Assembly: GCF_049445995.1 (NCBI RefSeq)
Contig: NZ_JBMSDZ010000024.1
Coordinates: 1 to 40,172, forward strand
Length of the DNA: 40,172 bases
Source: Dyella_A sp049445995
GTDB taxonomy: Bacteria; Pseudomonadota; Gammaproteobacteria; Xanthomonadales; Rhodanobacteraceae
Direction: 5' to 3'
Positions 1 through 6,582 of this stretch are shown piece by piece. Both the position numbers and the translations under genes were made by a program. Positions within the stretch are counted from its first letter, which is position 1, and every line of letters begins with the position of its first letter. The notes under the pieces are model-generated. The model ran no database searches and was not told the DNA's origin. It saw nothing but the letters and a program-made list of their open reading frames with translations.

Positions 1-180
1 GCATCGAAACGCGCCATCCGGCGGCAAGGGCCGCCTTGTTGACCCCCTCATGCGGCGTTTCGCCCCGCGAAATCACCACAGCGAAGCACTATGCGCGGCA
101 CGGACGTATAGACGTCCGTAAGCCGGCTCGGGCATGGTGAGGTGGTCACGGAATCAGGAATAACCTATTCAAAGATCATA
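1..180. other. Left-edge non-coding stretch with two hairpins
   Basis: I see no gene that can be supported here. An open frame from base 2 ends at 118-120, but it enters from outside the window and resembles nothing I know. Two inverted repeats are visible. A 6-bp GGCGGC/GCCGCC stem at 20-35 is followed by TTGTT and could be a weak plus-strand terminator. A perfect 8-bp stem lies at 100-107/112-119 with a 4-nt loop. The second stem contains a 10-mer (110-119) that recurs at 1171-1180, beyond the other end of the neighbouring gene. Confidence 0.35.
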
Positions 181-1134
181 TTAATTGTTGATTGAGGTGA
201 GGCCTTTTATGTCGAGGCCTTTTGAGATGATCATATTACGTGCGCGGCCTAAGGATTCCCCGAGAAGATTATAGACAAGGAGGTCGGCGTACAGACACTC
301 CATGTAATCGGTCAAATGGGTTGATATGTTTCTCCTTAGCCCATTATGGACGATGTCAGAGCGCAAGCCGAATATCCGGCCAATGCCAAATTCTGATGCC
401 GCCTCCGCATTAGTTATCTTGTAAGACTCCGCAAGGACTTCGTTTGTATCTGAAATATTAGTAGATCGCATAGAGAGTGTCTCTATGGCAATCCATAGGC
501 TAAGAAAGCTGTCGACACCCTCACTTTGGATGCCTTTGAGATGCCAATGGAGCGAGAGTTTCGTTTTCCGCCTTTGGTCTGGCGGAAGTTCTTGGATGCG
601 GTGCTCGCATCTCGGAAATCTCTCCAGTGCCGCAGACGACAAGTCCGGTGGGGGAAGGTCGAAAGGAAGTCGAAACGTATCGCCCGAGGCTCGTATTGAA
701 TTATTATTTAGTGCGACCGTGTGTGCAAAAATCCGGCGAAAGGCGATGTTTCTGTAGTTAGTCGAGACCAGCAAGGAAATGTATTCCGAGGAGCGCTCTG
801 CTAGCGCGTTTTGGTCGTTAGGTTGGTTTAAGGATTGGGGCTGGACAGTTATGATTTTCGGCGATAGCTCGGATGCAGACATTCTTTGCTCTGCGGACAT
901 ATGAACTTGACGATCTTTGCCAAATTTGACTTTGATTCCGGCAAGCTCGATATATTCCAGTTTTGCTGTTTTTATGGCTAATGTTATTTCGTCAAAGCGA
1001 AAAATTTTTCTGGGAATAGCTTCGGGTGCCAAGGCGAGCTCGTACGCCTCTATAAATAGAGCGTCATAGACATTGTTTTTCAGCCAAGATGGATTCGCCA
1101 GAGACCTTGGGTCAAGGAATGCCGATGCACTCAT
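181..1134 (-). CDS. HEPN-motif protein (ApeA-type), possible defence RNase
   Basis: A 317-residue protein of unproven function. Near the C-terminus (about residues 258-263) it carries RSDIVH, an Rx4H signature of HEPN nucleases, preceded by an SFLSLWIAIETLS helix. This arrangement is typical of ApeA-like HEPN domains. The N-terminal two thirds are not recognised. The start is taken at MSASAFLDP; an upstream ATG would add 35 arginine-rich residues that look like translated non-coding DNA. The gene is clearly AT-richer than everything to its right, uses AT-ending codons, and is separated from the next gene by a terminator, so it is probably acquired. HEPN proteins of this kind are often abortive-infection RNases. 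That role is inferred from the motif only. Confidence 0.65.
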   Translation of the reverse strand: MSASAFLDPRSLANPSWLKNNVYDALFIEAYELALAPEAIPRKIFRFDEITLAIKTAKLEYIELAGIKVKFGKDRQVHMSAEQRMSASELSPKIITVQPQSLNQPNDQNALAERSSEYISLLVSTNYRNIAFRRIFAHTVALNNNSIRASGDTFRLPFDLPPPDLSSAALERFPRCEHRIQELPPDQRRKTKLSLHWHLKGIQSEGVDSFLSLWIAIETLSMRSTNISDTNEVLAESYKITNAEAASEFGIGRIFGLRSDIVHNGLRRNISTHLTDYMECLYADLLVYNLLGESLGRARNMIISKGLDIKGLTSINN

Positions 1135-1239
1135 TTGGAATCGCCTAATGCTGAGGTTATACGGCGTCGGAGACGTCCGTCTCCCGAGTTTAGCGGCCGG
1201 CTGCCACGCCTGCGCAACGCGCCAGTGGCGACGCGCCAC

Positions 1240-1276
1240 AAAAAAACCCCGCCTCGGCGATTGCCTTGGCGGGTTC
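1240..1276 (-). terminator. Rho-independent terminator after the rhodanese gene
   Basis: Read on the minus strand, an AACCCGCC arm is followed by a loop, the matching GGCGGGGTT arm, and an uninterrupted T run (1241-1246 in plus coordinates). It lies 55 bases beyond the rhodanese stop codon and separates that unit from the HEPN-motif gene. Confidence 0.85.
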
Positions 1277-1330
1277 TCATAGGGCCGGCGCGATGCCAGG
1301 CCTGACGTTGCTCGCTCGGGACGCGCTTCT

Positions 1331-1771
1331 TTACTTCCCCTTCGCCACCGGCAACTGCGCCTGGTTCCACGCGCCCATGCCGCCGCCGAGGAAGTAGACC
1401 CGCTGGAAGCCGGCCTTCACCAGACGCTGGGCGGCGCCCTGGGCGGTCTGGCCGGCGCGGCAGATGACGACCACGGGCAGGTCCTTGGCCTTGGCCAGGT
1501 CCTTGTTCTCCGGGTCGAACTGGCTCATCAGCACGTGCCTGGCGCCGGGGATGTGGCTCTTCTCGTAGCTGTCGCGCGGGGAGATGTCCACCAGCAGCGG
1601 GTTTTCGCGGTTGATCAGCAGGGTCAGGCCGGCCGGCGTGAGCTCCTTGTACTTGCGCAGCAGGGTCATCAGCTGGGTGACGATCAACGCCACCAGCAGG
1701 ATCACGAACAGCGCCGAGAGCGCGAGATGGTTGCCCACGAAGGCGGGCAGCTTGTGCAGGAAATCGTTCAT
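1331..1771 (-). CDS. Membrane-anchored rhodanese-domain protein (YibN-like)
   Basis: A protein of 146 residues. An N-terminal transmembrane helix (about residues 16-36, ALSALFVILLVALIV) is followed by one rhodanese domain (about 45-140). The active-site loop CRAGQTA supplies the catalytic cysteine, and the domain ends in the usual YFLGGGMGAW segment. Single-domain rhodaneses of this type transfer sulfane sulfur or act as redox-linked sulfur carriers. The substrate cannot be read from sequence. Length and order match the YibN group, which faces the cytoplasm from the inner membrane. It is followed by its own terminator. Confidence 0.9.
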   Translation of the reverse strand: MNDFLHKLPAFVGNHLALSALFVILLVALIVTQLMTLLRKYKELTPAGLTLLINRENPLLVDISPRDSYEKSHIPGARHVLMSQFDPENKDLAKAKDLPVVVICRAGQTAQGAAQRLVKAGFQRVYFLGGGMGAWNQAQLPVAKGK

Positions 1772-1850
1772 GAATGCTTCGCTGGGGCGGCCGCAGGCCG
1801 CGGGAGTGGGGCGGAAGGCCCGCGATTATACGGGCAGCGGGGCAAGGCGC

Positions 1851-2267
1851 TTACCGCGCGGTGGTGAGGTCCGGCAGGCCGCTGGTGAGCCACCAGTGCC
1901 TGGCCTTGGGGTCGTAGTGCCAGGTCTGCTTGTCCACCAGGCTGTGTTCGGCCTGGGTGTTGAGGTTGACGATGCCGATGCGCACCACCTGCGTCGCCTC
2001 GTTCTCGCCGGTGGCCACCGGACCCTGGCCGTCGTCGTACTCGCTGACGCGGTACTGCTTGAAGCGCGACAGCTCGATGGGCGTGAGCGGATGCGCTTCG
2101 CGCACCTTGGGATCGACGAACTGCTCGGCGCTGGCGAAATCGCCCCAGCGCACGGTGCTGCCGTAGGCGTTGAGCGTGGCGGTGAGCGTGGTGTTGCGCT
2201 GGTCGGTGGCGCAGCCGGCAAGCAGCGCGAAGCCGGCGAGGACGCACAGGGTGGCGATGCGGCGCAT
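1851..2267 (-). CDS. Small predicted lipoprotein
   Basis: A protein of 138 residues with a lipoprotein signal peptide: two arginines, a hydrophobic stretch, then the lipobox LLAGC with Cys19 as the lipidated residue. The mature part has a WHYDPKARHWWLTSGLPDL ending and no catalytic motif I recognise. The start is chosen because GGAGA lies 8 bases upstream and the signal peptide begins there. The longer open frame adds 79 residues that are antisense shadow of the next gene. It is probably outer-membrane associated. Function unknown. Confidence 0.8.
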   Translation of the reverse strand: MRRIATLCVLAGFALLAGCATDQRNTTLTATLNAYGSTVRWGDFASAEQFVDPKVREAHPLTPIELSRFKQYRVSEYDDGQGPVATGENEATQVVRIGIVNLNTQAEHSLVDKQTWHYDPKARHWWLTSGLPDLTTAR

Positions 2268-2340
2268 GGAGTCGGTCTCCCGGATGAAGGCCCGGGCATT
2301 GTGACGCATGACGCCGGGCGGGCAAGCCGCGCGCGGCAGC

Positions 2341-2847
2341 TCAGTGGCTTGCGCGGCGCTTGGCGACGAAGCGCGCGGACAGCGTGGCGGCCGACTTGCC
2401 GGGTTCGCCCGGCACGATGCAGACCACTTCGATGCGGGCGCGACCGCGGCCATCGAGCGTGTCGAAAAAGGTGGCCCAGTCCGCGCCGGGGGCGAGCTGT
2501 GCATCGGCGCGGAAGTCGCTCCACACCGGGGCGAGGTAGCGCACGGTGGATTCGCCCACGAACACGTCGCAATCGTCGCCGCGGCGGCGCAGCGCCAGTT
2601 CCACCAGCGCCCAGCCGGCCAGCGTCATCAGGCTCACCAGGCTGCCGCCGAAGGCGCAGCCCTTGTCGTTCACGTTGGGCGCCAGCGGCACGGCCAGGCT
2701 GATCCGATCAGCGGAAAAGCATTGCAAAGACAGGTCCATCGCGCGGGCCAGCGGAATCTCGTCGCGGATGAACTGCACCAGCGTCTGGGCGAGATCGCGT
2801 TCGGCCGCGTCATCGGCGCGGCGCAGGGAATGGGGTGCAGCGGACAT
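2341..2847 (-). CDS. YiiD C-terminal-domain thioesterase (hotdog fold)
   Basis: A protein of 168 residues that fits the family of the YiiD C-terminal domain, a hotdog-fold putative acyl-CoA thioesterase. The segment NDKGCAFGGSLVSLMTLAGWAL is the conserved core: the hotdog helix preceded by the N/D and G residues. A later VGESTVRYLAPV strand follows. In enterobacteria the domain is fused to a GNAT domain; here it stands alone, as is common. An upstream in-frame ATG would add 13 residues rich in proline and serine, so the MSAAPHSL start is preferred. The substrate is unknown. It is transcribed away from hemD. Confidence 0.8.
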   Translation of the reverse strand: MSAAPHSLRRADDAAERDLAQTLVQFIRDEIPLARAMDLSLQCFSADRISLAVPLAPNVNDKGCAFGGSLVSLMTLAGWALVELALRRRGDDCDVFVGESTVRYLAPVWSDFRADAQLAPGADWATFFDTLDGRGRARIEVVCIVPGEPGKSAATLSARFVAKRRASH

Positions 2848-2918
2848 GGAAACACTCGGGCAGGGGGGTGGATCGCTGCCGGCCACGGGAGGCGGGCAGG
2901 GCGGGTCAGTGTAAGGCC

Positions 2919-2938
2919 CATCGCACTAGACTGCGATG
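2919..2938. promoter_or_regulatory. Inverted repeat in the divergent thioesterase/hemD region
   Basis: CATCGCA and TGCGATG form a perfect 7-bp inverted repeat with a 6-base spacer, between the divergent thioesterase gene and hemD. It could be an operator or a transcript hairpin near the hemD start. No known regulator site is recognised. Confidence 0.3.
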
Positions 2939-2991
2939 CGCGAAGGTCTTACCGGCTTTTCTACGTTGCCCACCGTCCAGGGGACGCACGC

Positions 2992-3807
2992 ATGCCCCAA
3001 CTTCCTGCGCCGCACGACCTGCACGGCCGCGTGGTGGTGATCACCCGTCCCGTCGGCGCGGCTGCCGCGGTGATGCGCCGGGTGCGCGCCGCCGGCGGTC
3101 GCCCGCTGCATGTGCCGGGCATGGCGCTGCGCGCGATCGACGACGCGCAAACCCGCGCCGCGCTGGCCGCCGCACTGCGCGCCGAGCGGGTGATCTTCAC
3201 CAGTCCGGCGTCGGTGCGCTTTGCCCACGCGCTGCAGCCCTTGCCGGCCGATTGCCCCGCCATAGGCGTGGGCCAGGGCACCGCGCGTGCGCTGGAACGT
3301 GCCGGCGTGCGTGCGCCGCTGGCGCCGTCCCGGCAGGACAGCGAGGGCGTATTGGCGCTGCCCGCATTGCAGGCGCTGCGCGGCACGCCGGTGGCGCTGA
3401 TCGGCGGCGAGGGCGGGCGCGGCCTGCTGCGCGAGGCGCTGGCCGCGCGCGGCGCCGAGCTGCGCGAGGTGCACGTCTACCGGCGGGTGCCGCCGCGACT
3501 GGACCGCCGTCATGTCGATCCCCTGCTGCACGCGCTGCCGGCGGATGCCTGCGTGCTGCTGTCCAGCGCCGAGGCGATCGCGCACCTGCGCCGCCAGCTG
3601 CCGGACGAGGCATGGTCGGCGCTGTGCGGCATCACCGCCGTGGTCAGCAGTGCGCGGCTGCGCGAGGTGGCGCGCGAGGCCGGGTGGACGCGCCTGGTGC
3701 TGGCGCGTTCGGCGCTGCCGGCGGATCTGGTGGCGGCGGCGATCGGGGCGGCTTCACGCGCTCGTGATGCCGGCCACGGCACCGGCGCTGCTAGCATGCG
3801 CGAATGA
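2992..3807 (+). CDS. hemD: Uroporphyrinogen-III synthase
   Basis: A protein of 271 residues. HemD closes hydroxymethylbilane to uroporphyrinogen III in the cytosol, the branch point for haem and sirohaem. It has the family's two-lobed pattern: an N-terminal VVVITRP strand, then IFTSPASVRFA (about 60-75), AIGVGQGTARALERAG (about 85-100), VALIGGEGGRGLLREAL (about 133-150), a VYRRVPP hinge and a C-terminal CVLLSSAEAIAHL segment. The family is poorly conserved, but this set plus the downstream hemX and hemY make the call firm. The open frame extends far upstream, but family homology starts at MPQLPAPHDL. The stop overlaps the hemX start by 4 bases. hemC is not adjacent in this window. Confidence 0.92.
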   Translation: MPQLPAPHDLHGRVVVITRPVGAAAAVMRRVRAAGGRPLHVPGMALRAIDDAQTRAALAAALRAERVIFTSPASVRFAHALQPLPADCPAIGVGQGTARALERAGVRAPLAPSRQDSEGVLALPALQALRGTPVALIGGEGGRGLLREALAARGAELREVHVYRRVPPRLDRRHVDPLLHALPADACVLLSSAEAIAHLRRQLPDEAWSALCGITAVVSSARLREVAREAGWTRLVLARSALPADLVAAAIGAASRARDAGHGTGAASMRE

Positions 3808-4907
3808 ACAACGACGCCCCTTCCCACGAGTCCGCCGCGCCCGCGGCGGACGTTCCGTCTTCGACCCGCGCCGCCTCGCCGCGGATGGCCGAGCCGCGGC
3901 GAGGCGGCGGCGCACTGGCGCTGGCGGTGCTGCTCTCGCTGGCCGCCGCCGGCGGTGCCGGCTACGTGGGCTGGCAGCAGTGGCGGCAGGCTCGCGCCGA
4001 TGCCGCGGCGAGCAGCACGCTCGATGACCTGAGCGCCCGCACCGCGACGCTGGAAAGCACGCTCAAGGCGATGGACGACGAGCGCCGTACCCTGCGCGAA
4101 CGCCTGCGCGACGCCGACGACGTCAATCGCGGCATGCGCGAGGAACTGCTCGGCCAGAACGAGCGCCTGCGCAACCTGGAAGATGCCGTGGCCAAGCTGT
4201 CGGAGAAGAGCCTCTCCGGCCATGACGCGATGCTGCTGGACGAGACCGAATCCCTGTTGCGCATGGGCAAGGCGCGCTACGAACTGTTCCACGACGCGGC
4301 CGGCGCGGCCGCCGCCTACGGTCTGGCCGACCAGGCGCTGGCGGCGGTCAACGACGGCGCCTTCTCCGGTGTGCGCCAGAGCGTGGCGGCCGAGCGTGAA
4401 GCGCTGGAGCAAGGCGCGGCCACCCACGCCGACGCCACCTTGCAGCAGTTGCAGCAGTTGCGCGGCAAGCTCGGCGCGCTGCCGCTGAAACCGCTCGACG
4501 CGCCGGCGAATGAAGCTGCCGACAGCCGTGTGTGGGCGCGCCTGGGCTACGCGCTGGCCAGCGTGGTGAGCATCCGGCGCGACGACGGCGCACCGCTGGC
4601 GGTGGCCGACGCTCGGCTCACCCGCGAGCTGGTGGCGCTGGATCTGGCGCACGCCGAGGCGGCGCTGCTGGCGCACGATGCGGCGGGCTATCGCGCCGCC
4701 CTGCAGCGCGCCGATGCCGGCCTTGCCGCGCAGTTCGACGGCAACGATGCGGCGGTGAAGCAGGCCCGCGCCACGCTGGCCGACCTGCTCACGGCCGCGC
4801 AGCCGACCAGGCCGGTGGAGCTGGGCGCTGCGCTCACCGAACTGCGCAACCTGCGCGCCGTGCATGCGCTCAAGCCCGGCCCGGCGCCGGCGGGAGCGAA
4901 GCCGTGA
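3804..4907 (+). CDS. hemX: HemX-like membrane protein (uroporphyrinogen operon)
   Basis: A protein of 367 residues. A disordered Ala/Pro/Ser-rich cytoplasmic head (1-32) is followed by one transmembrane helix (about 35-55), then a long coiled-coil region (about 65-130) and a helical C-terminal domain that would lie in the periplasm. This is the layout of HemX. Despite an old annotation, HemX is not a proven uroporphyrinogen methyltransferase: no SAM-binding motif is visible here. The ATGA overlap with hemD and GTGA overlap with hemY indicate translational coupling in one operon. Confidence 0.88.
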   Translation: MNNDAPSHESAAPAADVPSSTRAASPRMAEPRRGGGALALAVLLSLAAAGGAGYVGWQQWRQARADAAASSTLDDLSARTATLESTLKAMDDERRTLRERLRDADDVNRGMREELLGQNERLRNLEDAVAKLSEKSLSGHDAMLLDETESLLRMGKARYELFHDAAGAAAAYGLADQALAAVNDGAFSGVRQSVAAEREALEQGAATHADATLQQLQQLRGKLGALPLKPLDAPANEAADSRVWARLGYALASVVSIRRDDGAPLAVADARLTRELVALDLAHAEAALLAHDAAGYRAALQRADAGLAAQFDGNDAAVKQARATLADLLTAAQPTRPVELGAALTELRNLRAVHALKPGPAPAGAKP

Positions 4908-6157
4908 AGCTGTGGCGCTGGATTCTCCTGCTGGTGCTGGTCGCGGCGCTGGCCGCGTTCGGCTGGCACTGGATCGCCGAGGACCCGGGCTACGTGCTGG
5001 TGCGCCTGCGCGGCTGGCGCGTGCAGACCACGGTGCTCGCCGCGGTGGTGATCCTGCTGCTGGCCTGGGGCGTGTTCGGCGCGCTGTGGCAGCTGGCGCG
5101 CTGGCCGTTCGGCGCGCTGACCCGCCGCCATCGCCGGCTCAGCCGCCACCGTCTCGCCGCCGGCCTGGTGGCCCTGGCCGAGGGGCGCAACGGCGATGCG
5201 GAGCGCGACCTGTCGCGCGCCTCGCGGCTGGACGCGCTGCAGGGCCCGGCCCTGCTGGCGGCGGCCGAGGCGGCGGCGCGGCGCGGGGAATCCGCGCGCG
5301 CGCTGGAAGCGCTCGACCAGGCCGCGCAGTCGGTGCCGCAGGCCGCGCGGGTGCTGCGCGCCGCGCTGCTGCGCCGCGATGGCAAGCCGGCCGAGGCGGT
5401 GGCGCTGCTGGCCCCGGAAGCGGACAACGGCCACCTGCCCCCGGGCGGCTGGCACGAGCTGGCGCTGGCCGCGCTGGCCGCCGGCGACACGCGCCGCGCG
5501 CGCGCCGCGCTGGCGCCGCTGCAGAAGAGTGCCGCGCTGGGCAGCCGCAATTATCAGGCGCTGGAGAACCAGGTGCTGGTGGCCAGCATGCAGTCGACCG
5601 CCGATGCCGCCGCGCTCAACACGCTGTGGTCGCAGCTGCCGAAGCACCAGCGCCGCGCGCCGGTGGTGGTGGAAGCCTACGCGCGCCGCGCGGCGGAGCT
5701 GGGCATGATCCTGCCGGCGATGGACGAGCTGGAATCGGCGCTGCGCCGCGAGTGGTCGTCCTCGCTGGTGCAGGCATGGGGCGCGCTGGGCAACGAGGAT
5801 CTGGAGGCCCGCCTGCGCCGCGCCGAAGGCTGGCTGGACACCCATCCCAACGACGCCGGCCTGCTGCTCGCGCTGGGCCGCCTGTGCGTGAAGCTCAAGC
5901 TGTGGGGCAAGGCGCGCAAGCACCTTGAACGCTCGATCGCGCTCACGCCCAGTGCCGGCGCGTGGGAGGCGCTGGCCGACATGTGGACCGGCCAGGGCGA
6001 CGCCGTGATCGCGCAGCGCTGCTTCCGCAACGCGCTGGCACTGACCCGCGGCGAGGTGATCCAGAACGTGCCCACGGCGACGTCCGGCGTGATCGACACG
6101 CGGCCGATCGCAATCGAGGATCGCGACGAACACGGCGTGCCGCGCCTGCGCGAGTGA
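4904..6157 (+). CDS. hemY: HemY-like TPR membrane protein of the haem operon
   Basis: A protein of 417 residues starting with GTG inside the hemX stop (GTGA). Two N-terminal transmembrane helices (about 4-24 and 40-62) match the HemY N-terminal region, with EDPGYVLVRL between them. They are followed by tetratricopeptide-like helical repeats; ALLLALGRLCVKLKLWGKARKHLERSI is a clear TPR pair near residues 305-335. Proteobacterial HemY of this type is not the Bacillus protoporphyrinogen oxidase of the same name. Its role in late haem synthesis is indirect, possibly as a scaffold. It is last in the hemDXY unit and converges on the next gene with about 20 bases between. Confidence 0.88.
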   Translation: MKLWRWILLLVLVAALAAFGWHWIAEDPGYVLVRLRGWRVQTTVLAAVVILLLAWGVFGALWQLARWPFGALTRRHRRLSRHRLAAGLVALAEGRNGDAERDLSRASRLDALQGPALLAAAEAAARRGESARALEALDQAAQSVPQAARVLRAALLRRDGKPAEAVALLAPEADNGHLPPGGWHELALAALAAGDTRRARAALAPLQKSAALGSRNYQALENQVLVASMQSTADAAALNTLWSQLPKHQRRAPVVVEAYARRAAELGMILPAMDELESALRREWSSSLVQAWGALGNEDLEARLRRAEGWLDTHPNDAGLLLALGRLCVKLKLWGKARKHLERSIALTPSAGAWEALADMWTGQGDAVIAQRCFRNALALTRGEVIQNVPTATSGVIDTRPIAIEDRDEHGVPRLRE

Positions 6158-6176
6158 CCTTCGCGGAACGTGCTCT

Positions 6177-6515
6177 TCAGCGCACCGAGATCGCCCAGGT
6201 GATCATGCCGGCGCTGATCGCGGTGAGCGTCAGCGCGACCAGGAAGATCACGTCGGCCACCCGTTCCACCCGGTGATTGCGCTTGAGGTTGCGCGTGCGC
6301 AGCGCCCAGTACGAGAGCAGGCAGGCGATCAGGTAGAGGATCGCGTCGCCGGCCAGCAGGTCGTCGACGAACAGGTCGGCCTTACGCAGCGAAATCACCA
6401 CGCGGATGATGCCGATAACGGTCAGGCACACACCGACCATCCCGGCCGAGGCGGTGAAGATGTGCACGCACAGGTCGTGATCCAGTAGGCGGTTGGACGG
6501 CTTGGATTCGGTCAT
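6177..6515 (-). CDS. Small three-helix membrane protein, function unknown
   Basis: A protein of 112 residues with three predicted transmembrane helices (about 22-42, 54-74 and 90-110), a short polar N-terminus and almost no loops. No family is recognised with certainty. The start at MTESKPSNRL has a purine-rich GGCAGG sequence upstream; the longer frame would add 18 unconvincing residues. It lies 67 bases beyond the uvrD stop on the same strand, so co-transcription with uvrD is possible. Confidence 0.7.
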   Translation of the reverse strand: MTESKPSNRLLDHDLCVHIFTASAGMVGVCLTVIGIIRVVISLRKADLFVDDLLAGDAILYLIACLLSYWALRTRNLKRNHRVERVADVIFLVALTLTAISAGMITWAISVR

Positions 6516-6582
6516 GGGTTGCCTGCCGGTACCCGACGTTGCGAAAACCGGGGCATTGGACAACGGCAAGCCCCGGACTGCT

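Noticed and set aside
1143..1194. GCCTAAT...GTTTAGC pair resembling the ends of an integron attC site upstream of the HEPN-motif gene
   Set aside because: The two ends pair at only four of seven positions, the unit is shorter than known attC sites, the invariant AAC/GTT triplet is broken on one side, and no second site is found beyond the gene's other end.
1584..2702. A 372-codon plus-strand frame across the lipoprotein and thioesterase genes
   Set aside because: It is antisense to two genes with clear signals (lipobox, hotdog core) and its translation is low-complexity Arg/Pro/Gly.
2308..2991. Long upstream extension of the hemD frame
   Set aside because: It is antisense to the thioesterase gene and has no homology; HemD proteins begin at the segment following 2992.
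4904..6157. HemY as protoporphyrinogen oxidase
   Set aside because: There is no FAD-binding GxGxxG motif; the protein is the TPR membrane type that shares only the name.
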